This document shows positions 7,277-16,073 of a DNA stretch of 64,000 nt, piece after piece. Position 1 is the stretch's first letter; every line of letters begins with the position of its first letter. The stretch is from Tenacibaculum sp. AHE14PA (lineage in GTDB: Bacteria; Bacteroidota; Bacteroidia; Flavobacteriales; Flavobacteriaceae): assembly GCF_019278465.1 (NCBI RefSeq), contig NZ_CP058983.1, positions 1,735,501 to 1,799,500 of the forward strand. The letters run 5' to 3'. The translations under genes and the position numbers were made by a program. The notes below the pieces were generated by a model, which saw only the letters and a program-made list of their open reading frames with translations, was not told the origin of the DNA and did not search any database.

Positions 7277-8506
7277 TTACTTGTTCTTAGCTTCAATCCA
7301 CTTGCTCATGTATTTTGTAGCTTGTAAAGTTTGATGTTGTAACAAACTTCCAAGAAAATTATTTTGACGGTGTTCAATTATATTTTCTTGGATTTTTTTT
7401 ATGCGCTCAACAAAAGGTTTCTCAATTTTTTCTTTATCATAAATAGCATTGATAATTTCTATTCCGCTTAATTGAAACTCTTCCCATAATTTCTCATCAG
7501 AATACAATGTAATCGCTTTGTTAGAAAATGCCTCAAAATCATCTTCTATAAAACCATTCCAATTAAAACCATCATGCATTCCTTCTGCTCCGATATTTGA
7601 TGTTATACTTGGCGTTCCGCATAGCATCGCTTCGGTAAGTTTCCCTTTTATTCCTGCTCCAAAACGGATAGGCGCTAAAACAACTCTGGCGTTTCTCACA
7701 ACTTGCATGGCATCTTCAGCAAATCCTTTTACGATAAAACCTTCTTTTTTATTATGCAACTGATTTATTTGTTGCGTTGTATAGGCTCCGTAAATATGAA
7801 TTTCTGTTTTCGGTAGTTGCTTCCGAATCGATTTCCATAGTAATTTAAGTTGTAAAACAGCATCTACATTTGGTTGATGAAAAAAGTTACCTATAAAAAC
7901 AAAATGCTCACGTTCTTTAAAAGACTTCCACTTTTCAATAACCTTTTCATCAATTTTATCTAATAAAAAAGGAAGATGACAGAGTAAGTTTTCATCAATT
8001 TTAAAAACTTCTTTAAGTAATTTTACTTCATAAGAAGAAATAATTAAACTTAAATCGCATCGCAATATCGAAGCTATTTCTCGTTTAGCATCCGTAGAGT
8101 TTAACAAAGAATCCGTAGAAAAAATTTCGCCTTTTTTTAATTGTTGATGACGGGTTTTACGCAAAAAATGTAAATCCTCAGTATCCAAAATTCTTATAGC
8201 ATCCGGACAATTTTCTGCTACTCGCCAACCGAACTGTTCTTCCATCATAAAACGATCAAACAGCACGATAGACGGATTTAAATCAGATATAAAATCATCA
8301 AACGAAGTATTATTCAATTCAATCGATCTTTCATCTACTCCCAATTCAGTTAAATGAATTGCTTTTTCACTTTTTTGTGCTGGCGAAGCAAATGTTATTT
8401 TATAATTATTCTTTAAAAACAATTCAATTAATTGCAACATTCTACTTCCTGCGGCAGAAGAATTTGGTTCTACCCAAACATACCCGATAATTAATAGTTG
8501 TTTCAT
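7277..8506 (-). CDS. Glycosyltransferase, GT4-like
   Basis: This is a protein of 409 residues from ATG at 8506. The frame stays open to 8737, but that extension overlaps lpdA and is low-complexity, while MKQLLIIGYVWVEPNSSAAGSRMLQLIELF is a normal GT-B N-terminus. The C-terminal half contains GNFFHQPNVDAVLQL and VLAPIRFGAGIKGKLTEAML followed by CGTPSITSNIGAEGM, the nucleotide-sugar binding region of group 1 (GT4) transferases with Glu in KLTEAM. The donor and acceptor are unknown, and it is not inside a polysaccharide cluster. It is convergent with the M3 peptidase and divergent from lpdA, with 175 bases between the starts. Confidence 0.85.
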   Translation of the reverse strand: MKQLLIIGYVWVEPNSSAAGSRMLQLIELFLKNNYKITFASPAQKSEKAIHLTELGVDERSIELNNTSFDDFISDLNPSIVLFDRFMMEEQFGWRVAENCPDAIRILDTEDLHFLRKTRHQQLKKGEIFSTDSLLNSTDAKREIASILRCDLSLIISSYEVKLLKEVFKIDENLLCHLPFLLDKIDEKVIEKWKSFKEREHFVFIGNFFHQPNVDAVLQLKLLWKSIRKQLPKTEIHIYGAYTTQQINQLHNKKEGFIVKGFAEDAMQVVRNARVVLAPIRFGAGIKGKLTEAMLCGTPSITSNIGAEGMHDGFNWNGFIEDDFEAFSNKAITLYSDEKLWEEFQLSGIEIINAIYDKEKIEKPFVERIKKIQENIIEHRQNNFLGSLLQHQTLQATKYMSKWIEAKNK

Positions 8507-8590
8507 AATGGTTTCAAAGTTAAAATAATTAATGATACTTATTGATAAAAAGTAATCGAAAACATACTTCAGCAAATCAACTTTTATGTG

Positions 8591-8598
8591 TAATTTTG
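8591..8598 (+). promoter_or_regulatory. Candidate -7 box for lpdA
   Basis: TAATTTTG matches TAnnTTTG and would place the transcription start about 75 bases upstream of the lpdA ATG. TTC at 8568-8570 is the only -33-like element, so confidence is moderate. Confidence 0.4.
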
Positions 8599-8681
8599 CA
8601 CTTATTATTCTGAAAAACAAAATATAAACTGATAAAACGTTAATTTTTATCAGATATACATAAACAATAAAAACACGACTT

Positions 8682-10082
8682 ATGAAATACGATTTAATCG
8701 TTATTGGTTCTGGTCCAGGTGGATATATTGCTGCCATTAGAGCCGCTCAATTAGGATCTAAAGTAGCTATCATCGAAAAATATTCAACTTTAGGTGGTAC
8801 CTGTTTAAACGTAGGATGTATTCCTTCTAAAGCTTTATTAGATTCTTCTCATCATTATTACGATGCTGTGCATCATTTTGAAGAGCACGGAATTACTGTT
8901 GAAAAGCCTTCTTTCGATTTCGGAAAAATGGTAGACCGTAAAGCTAATGTTGTAGAAACTACTACAGGCGGAATTAAATATTTAATGGACAAGAATGATA
9001 TTACTGTTCATGAAGGTTTAGGTTCTTTTGAAGATGCAACACATGTAAAGGTTACTAAAAACGACGGAACTTCTGAAGTAATTGAAGGTACAAACATTAT
9101 TATTGCTACAGGTTCTAAACCATCTACATTGCCTTTTATCACTTTAGATAAAGAGCGCGTTATAACATCAACTGAAGCTTTAAAACTTAAAGAAGTACCA
9201 AAACATTTATTAGTAATTGGTGGTGGAGTAATCGGTTTAGAGTTAGGTTCTGTTTACAAACGTTTAGGTGCTGATGTAACGGTAATTGAATATGCTCCGA
9301 AAATTACACCTACCATGGATGCTGATATTTCTAAAGAACTTCAAAAAGTTTTAAAGAAACAAGGCATGAAGTTTAACACAAGTCACGGTGTTACTTCTGT
9401 AGAAAGAAACGGAGACGAAGTTGTTGTAAAAGCAACCAATAAAAAAGGTGAAGAAGTTACTTTTAATGGAGACTATTGTTTAGTTGCTGTTGGTCGTAAA
9501 GCCTTTACAAAAGGATTAGGATTAGAAAAAGCAGGCGTTAAGCTTACTGATAAAGGAATGGTAGATGTAAATGAACATTTACAAACTAGTGTTTCTAATA
9601 TTTTTGCTATTGGTGATGTTGTTCGTGGAGCAATGTTAGCACACAAAGCTGAAGAAGAAGGTGTTGTTGTTGCTGAATTTTTAGCAGGACAAAAACCTCA
9701 TATCGATTATAACTTAATTCCTGGTATTGTGTATACATGGCCAGAAGTTGCCGCTGTTGGTAAAACAGAACAAGAGTTAAAAGATGCTGGTGTTGCTTAC
9801 AAAGCGGGTAAATTTTCTATGCGTGCCTTAGGAAGATCTAGAGCAAGTGGAGATACTGACGGATTTGTTAAAGTATTGGCTGATAAAAATACGGATGAAG
9901 TATTAGGAGTTCATATGGTTGGTGCACGTGTTGCCGATTTAATTATGGAAGCTGCCGTAGCAATGGAATTTAGAGCTTCTGCTGAAGATTTAGCAAGAAT
10001 ATGTCATGGACATCCAACATATTCAGAAGCTGTTAAAGAAGCTGCAAAAGCTGCTTGGGACGGAAAACCTTTAAACGCTTAA
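8682..10082 (+). CDS. lpdA: Dihydrolipoyl dehydrogenase (E3)
   Basis: The 466-residue flavoprotein is the common E3 subunit of 2-oxoacid dehydrogenase complexes and reoxidises dihydrolipoyl groups with NAD+. FAD binding is shown by GSGPGG at residues 10-14; the redox-active disulfide is Cys41 and Cys46 in GGTCLNVGCIPSKALL; the NAD fold has GGGVIGLELG near residue 180; and the C-terminal HPTYSEAVKEA supplies the active-site His-Glu pair from the partner subunit. All key residues are present. No E1 or E2 gene is adjacent. A strong terminator follows the stop. Confidence 0.97.
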   Translation: MKYDLIVIGSGPGGYIAAIRAAQLGSKVAIIEKYSTLGGTCLNVGCIPSKALLDSSHHYYDAVHHFEEHGITVEKPSFDFGKMVDRKANVVETTTGGIKYLMDKNDITVHEGLGSFEDATHVKVTKNDGTSEVIEGTNIIIATGSKPSTLPFITLDKERVITSTEALKLKEVPKHLLVIGGGVIGLELGSVYKRLGADVTVIEYAPKITPTMDADISKELQKVLKKQGMKFNTSHGVTSVERNGDEVVVKATNKKGEEVTFNGDYCLVAVGRKAFTKGLGLEKAGVKLTDKGMVDVNEHLQTSVSNIFAIGDVVRGAMLAHKAEEEGVVVAEFLAGQKPHIDYNLIPGIVYTWPEVAAVGKTEQELKDAGVAYKAGKFSMRALGRSRASGDTDGFVKVLADKNTDEVLGVHMVGARVADLIMEAAVAMEFRASAEDLARICHGHPTYSEAVKEAAKAAWDGKPLNA

Positions 10083-10104
10083 TACAAAGCTTTAAAATAT
10101 ATTT

Positions 10105-10140
10105 TAAAAAAAGCAATCTCGTTTGAGATTGCTTTTTTTT
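10105..10140 (+). terminator. Intrinsic terminator of lpdA
   Basis: The arms AAGCAATCTC and GAGATTGCTT enclose a GTTT loop and are followed by eight T residues, 23 bases after the lpdA stop. Confidence 0.92.
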
Positions 10141-10202
10141 GGTTTATTATTATTATTATTATTGCCAATAAATAAATTGTTACAAACTATAAAAATTGAG
10201 TT

Positions 10203-10319
10203 ATGAAAACTAAAAAAATAAATTATTGGTATGTTTTAATCGTTTTTATAGCCATTATGTTAATAACTGGTTATGTTTTTGACCTTGGAGAAGCTTTGGG
10301 TAAAGCGATGGCTAATTAA
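10203..10319 (+). CDS. 38-residue single-span membrane peptide, unknown
   Basis: ATG at 10203 opens a frame of 38 codons ending in TAA at 10317. The peptide has a basic N-terminus (MKTKKINYWY), a hydrophobic stretch (about residues 10-25) and a polar tail (DLGEALGKAMAN). It sits alone between the lpdA terminator and a second hairpin at 10386-10425, that is, between two terminators as an independent unit. That placement, the Lys-rich start and the clean membrane segment support translation, but no family is recognised and a chance frame is possible. Confidence 0.45.
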   Translation: MKTKKINYWYVLIVFIAIMLITGYVFDLGEALGKAMAN

Positions 10320-10385
10320 GGCTTATTAAGGCTTATTAGCTAAGAAGAGCTCCTGAAATAGATAAGTTATACCTTTATAATAAAG

Positions 10386-10425
10386 CACAAAAAAAATCCG
10401 AACTCAATGAGTTCGGATTTTTTAT
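10386..10425. terminator. Bidirectional intrinsic terminator
   Basis: The arms AAATCCGAACT and AGTTCGGATTT are flanked by A runs on the left and T runs on the right. It can end the small peptide transcript rightward and the PPIase transcript leftward. Confidence 0.88.
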
Positions 10426-10441
10426 ATTTTAACTTTTCTGA

Positions 10442-12562
10442 TTACTGAATTCCGTAAAAAGAACTCATGTTATCTTCAATGTTAGAAGCTTTCTTAATTG
10501 CTTCATACATTTGAAAAGATTTGTTTTTTCTTTCGTTTACTAAACGCTTTCTGTAAGAATCGTAGTTTGGTAAAGCTGTTGGTAATGTTTTTGATGTTAC
10601 TTCAAAAGCAAATACTCCTTTATCTCCTGCTACGTTTTTAACTACAGTGTTTTCTTTAGCGTTTAACATTGCTCCTACTACTTTAGGCTCAAACCCTACA
10701 CCCGAAATTGTTGGTGATTGTAAGTTTACATCTGCAGCATTTTTAACAGTTACATCTACCGATTTAGCTATTTCTGCTAACGTAGCTCCGCTAATTTTAG
10801 CTTCAATTAATTTTGCTTTTCTTTGGTTTGTTAAAATAGGACGAACTCTTGAAATTGCTTTTTCAACTGGCATTAAACCTTTTTCAGTTTTACCTGTTAA
10901 AACAGCAACTACATATCCTCCATCAATATCAAAACGTTTAGAAGTTCCTTCGTTTACCTCTGTGTCAAAAGACCAAGTAATAATTTGTCTTTCATTACCA
11001 ATTCCTGGTACAACTTCATCTAAAGGTTTTAAACCAACTGCTGGTTGAGATACTAAATTCTTTTCTTTTATAACTTCATCAAAGTTTTTACCGTTTGATA
11101 AATCTAAAGAAAAAGTTTCAGCATTTTGAAAAACTGTATTTTCTGTAGCTTCTGATGCCTCAATCTTACGTCCAAAAGTTGCTAATTTTACAACTGTTTG
11201 AAAGTTCTTCTGACCATCAACTTTCATTACGTGAAAACCAAATTGAGATTTTACAACACCCATATCTCCTTTTTTCCCTTCAAAAGCAAAGTCTCTAAAA
11301 GCTGGTACCATTCTGTTGTAACCAAACCAATCATAGAAACCTTCTTTTTCAGCAGAACCTTTATCTGAAGAAAACTCTTTTGCTAAAGCTGCAAATTTAG
11401 ATTTGTTAGCTTTTAAAACTGTTAATAAGCTATCTGCAGTATTCTTAGCTTCTTCTTCTGTTTGTGTTACTGTTGCATCTGCACTTGCAGAACCCACAAA
11501 AGGAATTAAGATATGACTTGCCTGAGCTGAATCTGGTAATTGAACTACTTTTGTAATTTTAGATAATTTAAAGTGGTTTGCGTCTTTATATGGTCCGAAA
11601 ACATCGCCTTCTTTACCATTAAAAATTTGCTCAGCAATTACTTGTGGTACTTGAACCTTAAACTTGTAATTGTTGTCTAAAGCGATATCAGAATCATTTT
11701 CTGATAAAAACTCAGCATAATTACTAGTGTTCTTTAATCCTTTAACAGCTATGTTAGCACCAGTTACTGAATCTTCTATTAACTTAGCAACTTCTGCTTT
11801 AACAGCTACTTCATCTTCAGCCGTAGGCTTAATATCAAACTTTACAAATTTAATATCTCTAGAGGCTGTTACTTGAAATTGATTTTCGTATTTACTAATA
11901 TAATTTTTAATGTCGCTTTGTTTTAAAACAACTAAATCATCAGCAATTGTAGTATAAGGTACATAAACATATTTACCTGAAACCTTTGTGTTTTCTGTTA
12001 AATATTGTGCTTCACCTTCTTTTAAAGAAGCTCCTAAACCTGCAGATACTAAATTATCGTATGCTGCTTTTTCAAGTTCGTTCTTTAAAGAAAACATGTA
12101 GTTTTGCCAATTACTCCAATCAGCTCCGTTTTCTTCTTTAATAGTTGCTAAGAACTCTTTAAGTTTATTTTTATCTAAAAGACCTGCGCTTTGAAATCTT
12201 GGGTCGTTTTGAATAAACGGAGTTTCATACAATCTATTCATTATATCAGCATCACCAACAGTAATTCCTGCTTCTTCTAACTGAGTTTTGTATATTTTTT
12301 GTCTGATAATGTTATTCCAAACAGTTTTTGCTGCTTGCATTTCAGAAACGCTATTGCCTGTTTGTGCTTTATAAGCATCTAAAGCTTCTGCAAATTCTTG
12401 GCGTGAAACAGCTTCACCGTTTACTTCACCTATTTCATTTACTTTACTTGCATTAAAAAAATCTGATATTGTAGAAGGGTCTAATACAAAAGCAAAAAGT
12501 GCTAAACCAATTACAAGAATTAAGAACATTGAACGTTCTCTAATTTTCGATAAAATTGCCAT
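10442..12562 (-). CDS. Periplasmic peptidyl-prolyl isomerase, PpiD/SurA type
   Basis: The 706-residue protein has a short cytoplasmic N-terminus and one transmembrane anchor (about residues 12-29, MFLILVIGLALFAFVLDP). It continues with a SurA-like chaperone region and a parvulin domain beginning near ASHILIPFVG and including GFYDWFGYNRMVPAFRDFAF and KSQFGFHVMKVDG (roughly residues 345-450). The long C-terminal part resembles the second half of PpiD-type proteins. It most likely helps outer-membrane or secreted proteins fold after Sec export. It is read in the same direction as the genes for a CBS-domain protein, LptC and envelope proteins that lie upstream on the minus strand. Isomerase activity is inferred from the family. 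Confidence 0.88.
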   Translation of the reverse strand: MAILSKIRERSMFLILVIGLALFAFVLDPSTISDFFNASKVNEIGEVNGEAVSRQEFAEALDAYKAQTGNSVSEMQAAKTVWNNIIRQKIYKTQLEEAGITVGDADIMNRLYETPFIQNDPRFQSAGLLDKNKLKEFLATIKEENGADWSNWQNYMFSLKNELEKAAYDNLVSAGLGASLKEGEAQYLTENTKVSGKYVYVPYTTIADDLVVLKQSDIKNYISKYENQFQVTASRDIKFVKFDIKPTAEDEVAVKAEVAKLIEDSVTGANIAVKGLKNTSNYAEFLSENDSDIALDNNYKFKVQVPQVIAEQIFNGKEGDVFGPYKDANHFKLSKITKVVQLPDSAQASHILIPFVGSASADATVTQTEEEAKNTADSLLTVLKANKSKFAALAKEFSSDKGSAEKEGFYDWFGYNRMVPAFRDFAFEGKKGDMGVVKSQFGFHVMKVDGQKNFQTVVKLATFGRKIEASEATENTVFQNAETFSLDLSNGKNFDEVIKEKNLVSQPAVGLKPLDEVVPGIGNERQIITWSFDTEVNEGTSKRFDIDGGYVVAVLTGKTEKGLMPVEKAISRVRPILTNQRKAKLIEAKISGATLAEIAKSVDVTVKNAADVNLQSPTISGVGFEPKVVGAMLNAKENTVVKNVAGDKGVFAFEVTSKTLPTALPNYDSYRKRLVNERKNKSFQMYEAIKKASNIEDNMSSFYGIQ

Positions 12563-12672
12563 ACGTTATTTATTTTATTTACAGTGAGCGAAAATACAAT
12601 TTCATAGTAAACAAAGCAATGTTTTTTTAAGCTGTTTTTTTTTGATTGAGAATCTATGCAGAAAAGTACGTT

Positions 12673-13965
12673 TTAATCTTCTATATCGATGACTTTTAAG
12701 TACAAATCATCAATTTTAGTAGCGCTTACTTTTAGTATTTTAATATAGAATTTATCGATGTGTAAAACTTCGTCTTGTTCGGGTATCGTTTCAGTATGAT
12801 TTATAATAAAACCACCCAACGTTTCGTAAGCTTCTTCTTTAGGTATATTTAAATCGTATTCTTCATTTAAATAATCGACTTCTAATCGTGCTGAAAATTT
12901 AAATTCTTGGTCGCTAATTTGTTCTTCTAGTAACTCTTGACTATCATGTTCGTCTTCAATCTCACCAAATAATTCTTCTACAACATCTTCTACAGTTATA
13001 ATTCCTGATGTACCGCCATATTCATCTACAACAATTGCAATGCTTTTTCTTTTCTTTATCAAACTGTTTAAAACATCGTTAATAATCATCGATTCTGGCA
13101 CAAATTCTACCGGTAATAAAATCGACTTGATAGAAACTGGATTTTTGAATAATTCGAAAGCACTTACATACCCCAAAATATCGTCAAAAGAATTTTTATA
13201 AACCAAAATCTTAGATAAACCTGTTGCGATAAACATCTCTTTTAAATTTTCGACAGATTCGTGTATATCAATTGCCATAATTTCTGTTCGAGGCACCATA
13301 ATTTCTCTGGCTTTTACCTTGTGAAATCCTAATGCATTCTGGAAAATTTGGATTTCTAAATCGATTTTATCTTCGTCATTTCCTCCATCTAATTGTTCAG
13401 AAATATAATTCCCCAATTCCTCTTTACTAAATTCTTTTTTAGCTTCTGCTTCTCTTATTCTGAAAAAAATGAATAAGAAAAAATCTGAAATTTTGGTGAT
13501 AATCCAAGTTATTCCGTAAAATAATAAATAAAAAATATATGCCGGCACTACGAAAAGCTTTAACATTTCGTTTGCATAAATTCTAAATATGGTTTTAGGT
13601 AAAAACTCTGCCGTTACTAAGATAATAAGTGTAGATACTATTGTTTGTGTTAAAAGGTTTAAATCATCTAATAAATAGTTTATAAATGTAAAATCTGTTG
13701 GCAATGCTGTTTGAAACCAATTCATTAACAATTGTCCCATAAAGTAACTATATATTACCAATGCTACATTATTACCAACCAACATTGTTGTTATAAACTT
13801 TGATGATTTTCGGGTAAGAATCGCTAATATTTTAGGTAAAAAACCTTCTCTCTTTTTTTCTAGCTCAATATGTAATTTATTGGCAGAAACAAAGGCTATT
13901 TCCATACCTGAAAAAAAGGCCGAAAATAGTATAGAGCTAAGAATTATAATGATTTCAAATTCCAT
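12673..13965 (-). CDS. Hemolysin/CNNM family protein with CBS domains
   Basis: The 430-residue protein has the DUF21 (CNNM) transmembrane region in its first 190 residues with about four hydrophobic segments, then a CBS pair (about 215-335, including [11 protein letters not shown] and [29 protein letters not shown]) and a CorC/HlyC C-terminal domain. Family members are linked to Mg2+/Co2+ efflux or ion sensing; the hemolysin name is historical. The gliding protein GldE is a relative, but gldE usually sits with ssb or gldD, which are absent here, so I do not call it GldE. The start overlaps the stop of the upstream 65-residue gene. Confidence 0.88.
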   Translation of the reverse strand: MEFEIIIILSSILFSAFFSGMEIAFVSANKLHIELEKKREGFLPKILAILTRKSSKFITTMLVGNNVALVIYSYFMGQLLMNWFQTALPTDFTFINYLLDDLNLLTQTIVSTLIILVTAEFLPKTIFRIYANEMLKLFVVPAYIFYLLFYGITWIITKISDFFLFIFFRIREAEAKKEFSKEELGNYISEQLDGGNDEDKIDLEIQIFQNALGFHKVKAREIMVPRTEIMAIDIHESVENLKEMFIATGLSKILVYKNSFDDILGYVSAFELFKNPVSIKSILLPVEFVPESMIINDVLNSLIKKRKSIAIVVDEYGGTSGIITVEDVVEELFGEIEDEHDSQELLEEQISDQEFKFSARLEVDYLNEEYDLNIPKEEAYETLGGFIINHTETIPEQDEVLHIDKFYIKILKVSATKIDDLYLKVIDIED

Positions 13966-14162
13966 TAACGTTGTTGATTTCTCTTTTCAACTTTTCTTCT
14001 AAAATGACGTTTAAAGAAGAAAATTAAAGTAATAAAGATACCAAATCCAAATCGAATAAGCGCATCTTGTTTGCTTGTGCTCCATTGAAAAACACCTTCA
14101 ACAAAAAACAATGCCCCAATAACTAAGTAACCGTACTGTAAATACTTCCAAAATGTATTCAT
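13965..14162 (-). CDS. Small membrane protein, function unknown
   Basis: Sixty-five residues with two probable transmembrane helices (about 9-24 and 36-50, the second rich in Phe) and a strongly basic C-terminal tail (KRHFRRKVEKRNQQR). Its stop overlaps the first base of the downstream CBS-domain gene and it lies 5 bases after lptC, so it is part of one tightly packed operon. No family is recognised. A role in the inner membrane alongside LptC or the CBS protein is only a contextual guess. Confidence 0.72.
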   Translation of the reverse strand: MNTFWKYLQYGYLVIGALFFVEGVFQWSTSKQDALIRFGFGIFITLIFFFKRHFRRKVEKRNQQR

Positions 14163-14167
14163 TGTAT

Positions 14168-14734
14168 TTATTTTTGATTTGTTTGAATTTCTCCTGTAAT
14201 GTCTTTAGCTATATATTTAGATAAATCCTCTTTCGACTCAAAACCAAAACCGTTAACAGTACCTCTTAATGTTGTTAACCTAAAGCCATCTTCAGTAAAA
14301 AAGTAATGTTCTTTTTGATCCCAAAATAACTGATTGGTTTCTAACTTTCTGTTTCCAGAATGGTTTAAGATTACCACATTTCCTTTAATTTCAGAAACAC
14401 CTGTTTTACTGTATGACAAAGCATAGTTACCTGTGATTGTAGTAGAATCCTTTCCTGTTTGATCAATAGAAACAATTTTTATTCCTTTAGGGAACTCGCT
14501 ATACGGATGCTCCTCTCTATTAGAAAAATCATAAAAAAGAGATGCTTTTGTTTTTGAAGTAATTTTACCTGAGTCTTTTTTTATATGATAAATATTTATT
14601 GCCGTTCCTACAGGCATATTTTTATCCGCTAAAAAATCTCGCACTTCTTGCTTTGAATTTACACAAGAAAAAAGCATTGCCACCAAAAAAATGGCAGCAA
14701 TGCTTTTATGTATATTTATAGAGTATAATTTCAT
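14168..14734 (-). CDS. lptC: LPS export protein LptC
   Basis: The 188-residue protein has an N-terminal hydrophobic segment ending in SCVNS, which reads as a lipoprotein signal (Cys24) rather than the plain membrane anchor of E. coli LptC. The remainder is a beta-rich LptC-type periplasmic domain (SKTKASLFYDFSNREEHPYSEFPKGIKI followed by repeated strand segments up to the C-terminus). LptC passes lipopolysaccharide from the LptBFG transporter to the periplasmic bridge. The matching outer-membrane component LptE is encoded about 27 kb away. It lies downstream of the TPR gene by 9 bases. Confidence 0.85.
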   Translation of the reverse strand: MKLYSINIHKSIAAIFLVAMLFSCVNSKQEVRDFLADKNMPVGTAINIYHIKKDSGKITSKTKASLFYDFSNREEHPYSEFPKGIKIVSIDQTGKDSTTITGNYALSYSKTGVSEIKGNVVILNHSGNRKLETNQLFWDQKEHYFFTEDGFRLTTLRGTVNGFGFESKEDLSKYIAKDITGEIQTNQK

Positions 14735-14743
14735 CTAACCCTA

Positions 14744-16054
14744 TTATGGTACACGAACTGTTTCACCAATCCAACAACCAATTTTATGGCTAGCTCCTGA
14801 AGCAATACCTTTTTGAAATATTAATTTCTTTGATGGTACATTTTTAGTATAACTTGAAATATATCTATTGGCTCCACAACCTGGATCTACTCTCTTAGCT
14901 TTTAATGCTTTATTTAAAGCCGCTACGTACACCATTCTCTTTTCAAACTCATCACTACCACAAGAGTTTGCACTCTTTTGATATAAACTTGCAATAAATA
15001 AGTACGCCTTACCCATGTTTGGGTTATATCTTAATGCTTCGTAAGCTAAAGATCTTGCTCTACTTCCGCTAGCATTCTGCGCTTCTCTTAATTTATACTT
15101 TGCCTTTACAAAAGGATCTGTTTCTAAATCAAAAGCTTTCTTTTTCATTTCTACAGCACCACTTCTATCTCCATTTTTAGCCAAAACTCCAGCTAAGAAG
15201 TTGTAAGCATCAGAAGATTGTGTAGTTTCAGCATAAGCATTTGCTAACTTCTCAAATAAAGGATCTGTTTGACAACCTTTATTATACATTCTAGAAACTG
15301 CTCTTTTTAACCAAACACCATCTGTTTTTTTACCTTCGAAATCTCTAGTATAAATAGGAATTAATCGTTCACAAGTAGCTATTTTAGAAATCATAGCATC
15401 TAAACCACCTTCAACCTGTCCTAAAGAACCAGAGTTAATAGTAAAAGCTTTTAAATTTCTTTTTTCTCTTGCTGATGCTGTTCCTAAAGAGTCTTTTACC
15501 TGAAGTTTTGCTATTTTTTTATTATAGTCTTCTAACTTAACCTCTACAGATTCCATTACATCATCATAAGTATCAAATACTTTCTGAGGGTCAGTATCTT
15601 TATTTTGTTCGGCAATAGCCTTAAAGTATCTAAAGATATTTGTTACACTCATATCAATAGGAGAAATATCATATGCTTTTTTTAATATTTCAAAAACCTC
15701 AGCATCGGTAGCTAATTTATTTTTTATTAAATACTTCGCATAATCACTATGTATTTTAGCAGGTCTATCTCCTGAAAAATTAATTAATCTGTTCTCATAT
15801 ACTTTTTTTGCTAATACAGGGTCTTTTAATTTATCTGCTACTTTAGCTCCATATTTATAAATATTAACTGATAGCTTTGGGCAATTTGTTAATAGATATT
15901 CTAAGTTCCCTTTAGCTTCAGCATACTTCCCTGTAGATGCATCTCCTTTAAAAAGGTTATACTTTATGTTACATTCTTGACTCGCTTGTGCCTTAACACC
16001 ATTTACGGCTACGAACAAAAATAATCCTGTTAGTAAATACGTAATTTTTTTCAT
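14744..16054 (-). CDS. Secreted TPR-repeat protein, function unknown
   Basis: The 436-residue protein begins with a signal peptide (cleavage near KAQASQ). The rest is helical, with a pattern of tetratricopeptide-like repeats (for example KYAEAKGNLEYLLTNCP and YNFLAGVLAKNGDRSGAVEM) and a C-terminal part with several cysteines (NSCGSDEF, DPGCGANR, IGCWIGE) that may form disulfides. It sits in a tight operon between a barrel-like protein and lptC, so it probably acts in the periplasm as an assembly or interaction scaffold for the envelope. That role is inferred from context, not seen. Confidence 0.75.
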   Translation of the reverse strand: MKKITYLLTGLFLFVAVNGVKAQASQECNIKYNLFKGDASTGKYAEAKGNLEYLLTNCPKLSVNIYKYGAKVADKLKDPVLAKKVYENRLINFSGDRPAKIHSDYAKYLIKNKLATDAEVFEILKKAYDISPIDMSVTNIFRYFKAIAEQNKDTDPQKVFDTYDDVMESVEVKLEDYNKKIAKLQVKDSLGTASAREKRNLKAFTINSGSLGQVEGGLDAMISKIATCERLIPIYTRDFEGKKTDGVWLKRAVSRMYNKGCQTDPLFEKLANAYAETTQSSDAYNFLAGVLAKNGDRSGAVEMKKKAFDLETDPFVKAKYKLREAQNASGSRARSLAYEALRYNPNMGKAYLFIASLYQKSANSCGSDEFEKRMVYVAALNKALKAKRVDPGCGANRYISSYTKNVPSKKLIFQKGIASGASHKIGCWIGETVRVP

Positions 16055-16073
16055 CTTGTATCAGTTTTTTTTA

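Noticed and set aside
8507-8737. N-terminal extension of the glycosyltransferase frame into lpdA
   Set aside because: The additional 77 codons overlap lpdA and its promoter and are low-complexity; the family N-terminus begins at the ATG at 8506.
10146-10163. TTA/ATT triplet run taken as a possible microsatellite or phase-variation site
   Set aside because: It lies outside any gene and beyond the promoter region that could be recognised, so nothing indicates a switch.
12673-13965. CBS-domain protein as GldE
   Set aside because: The domain order fits, but the typical gldE neighbours are missing, so the general family name is used.
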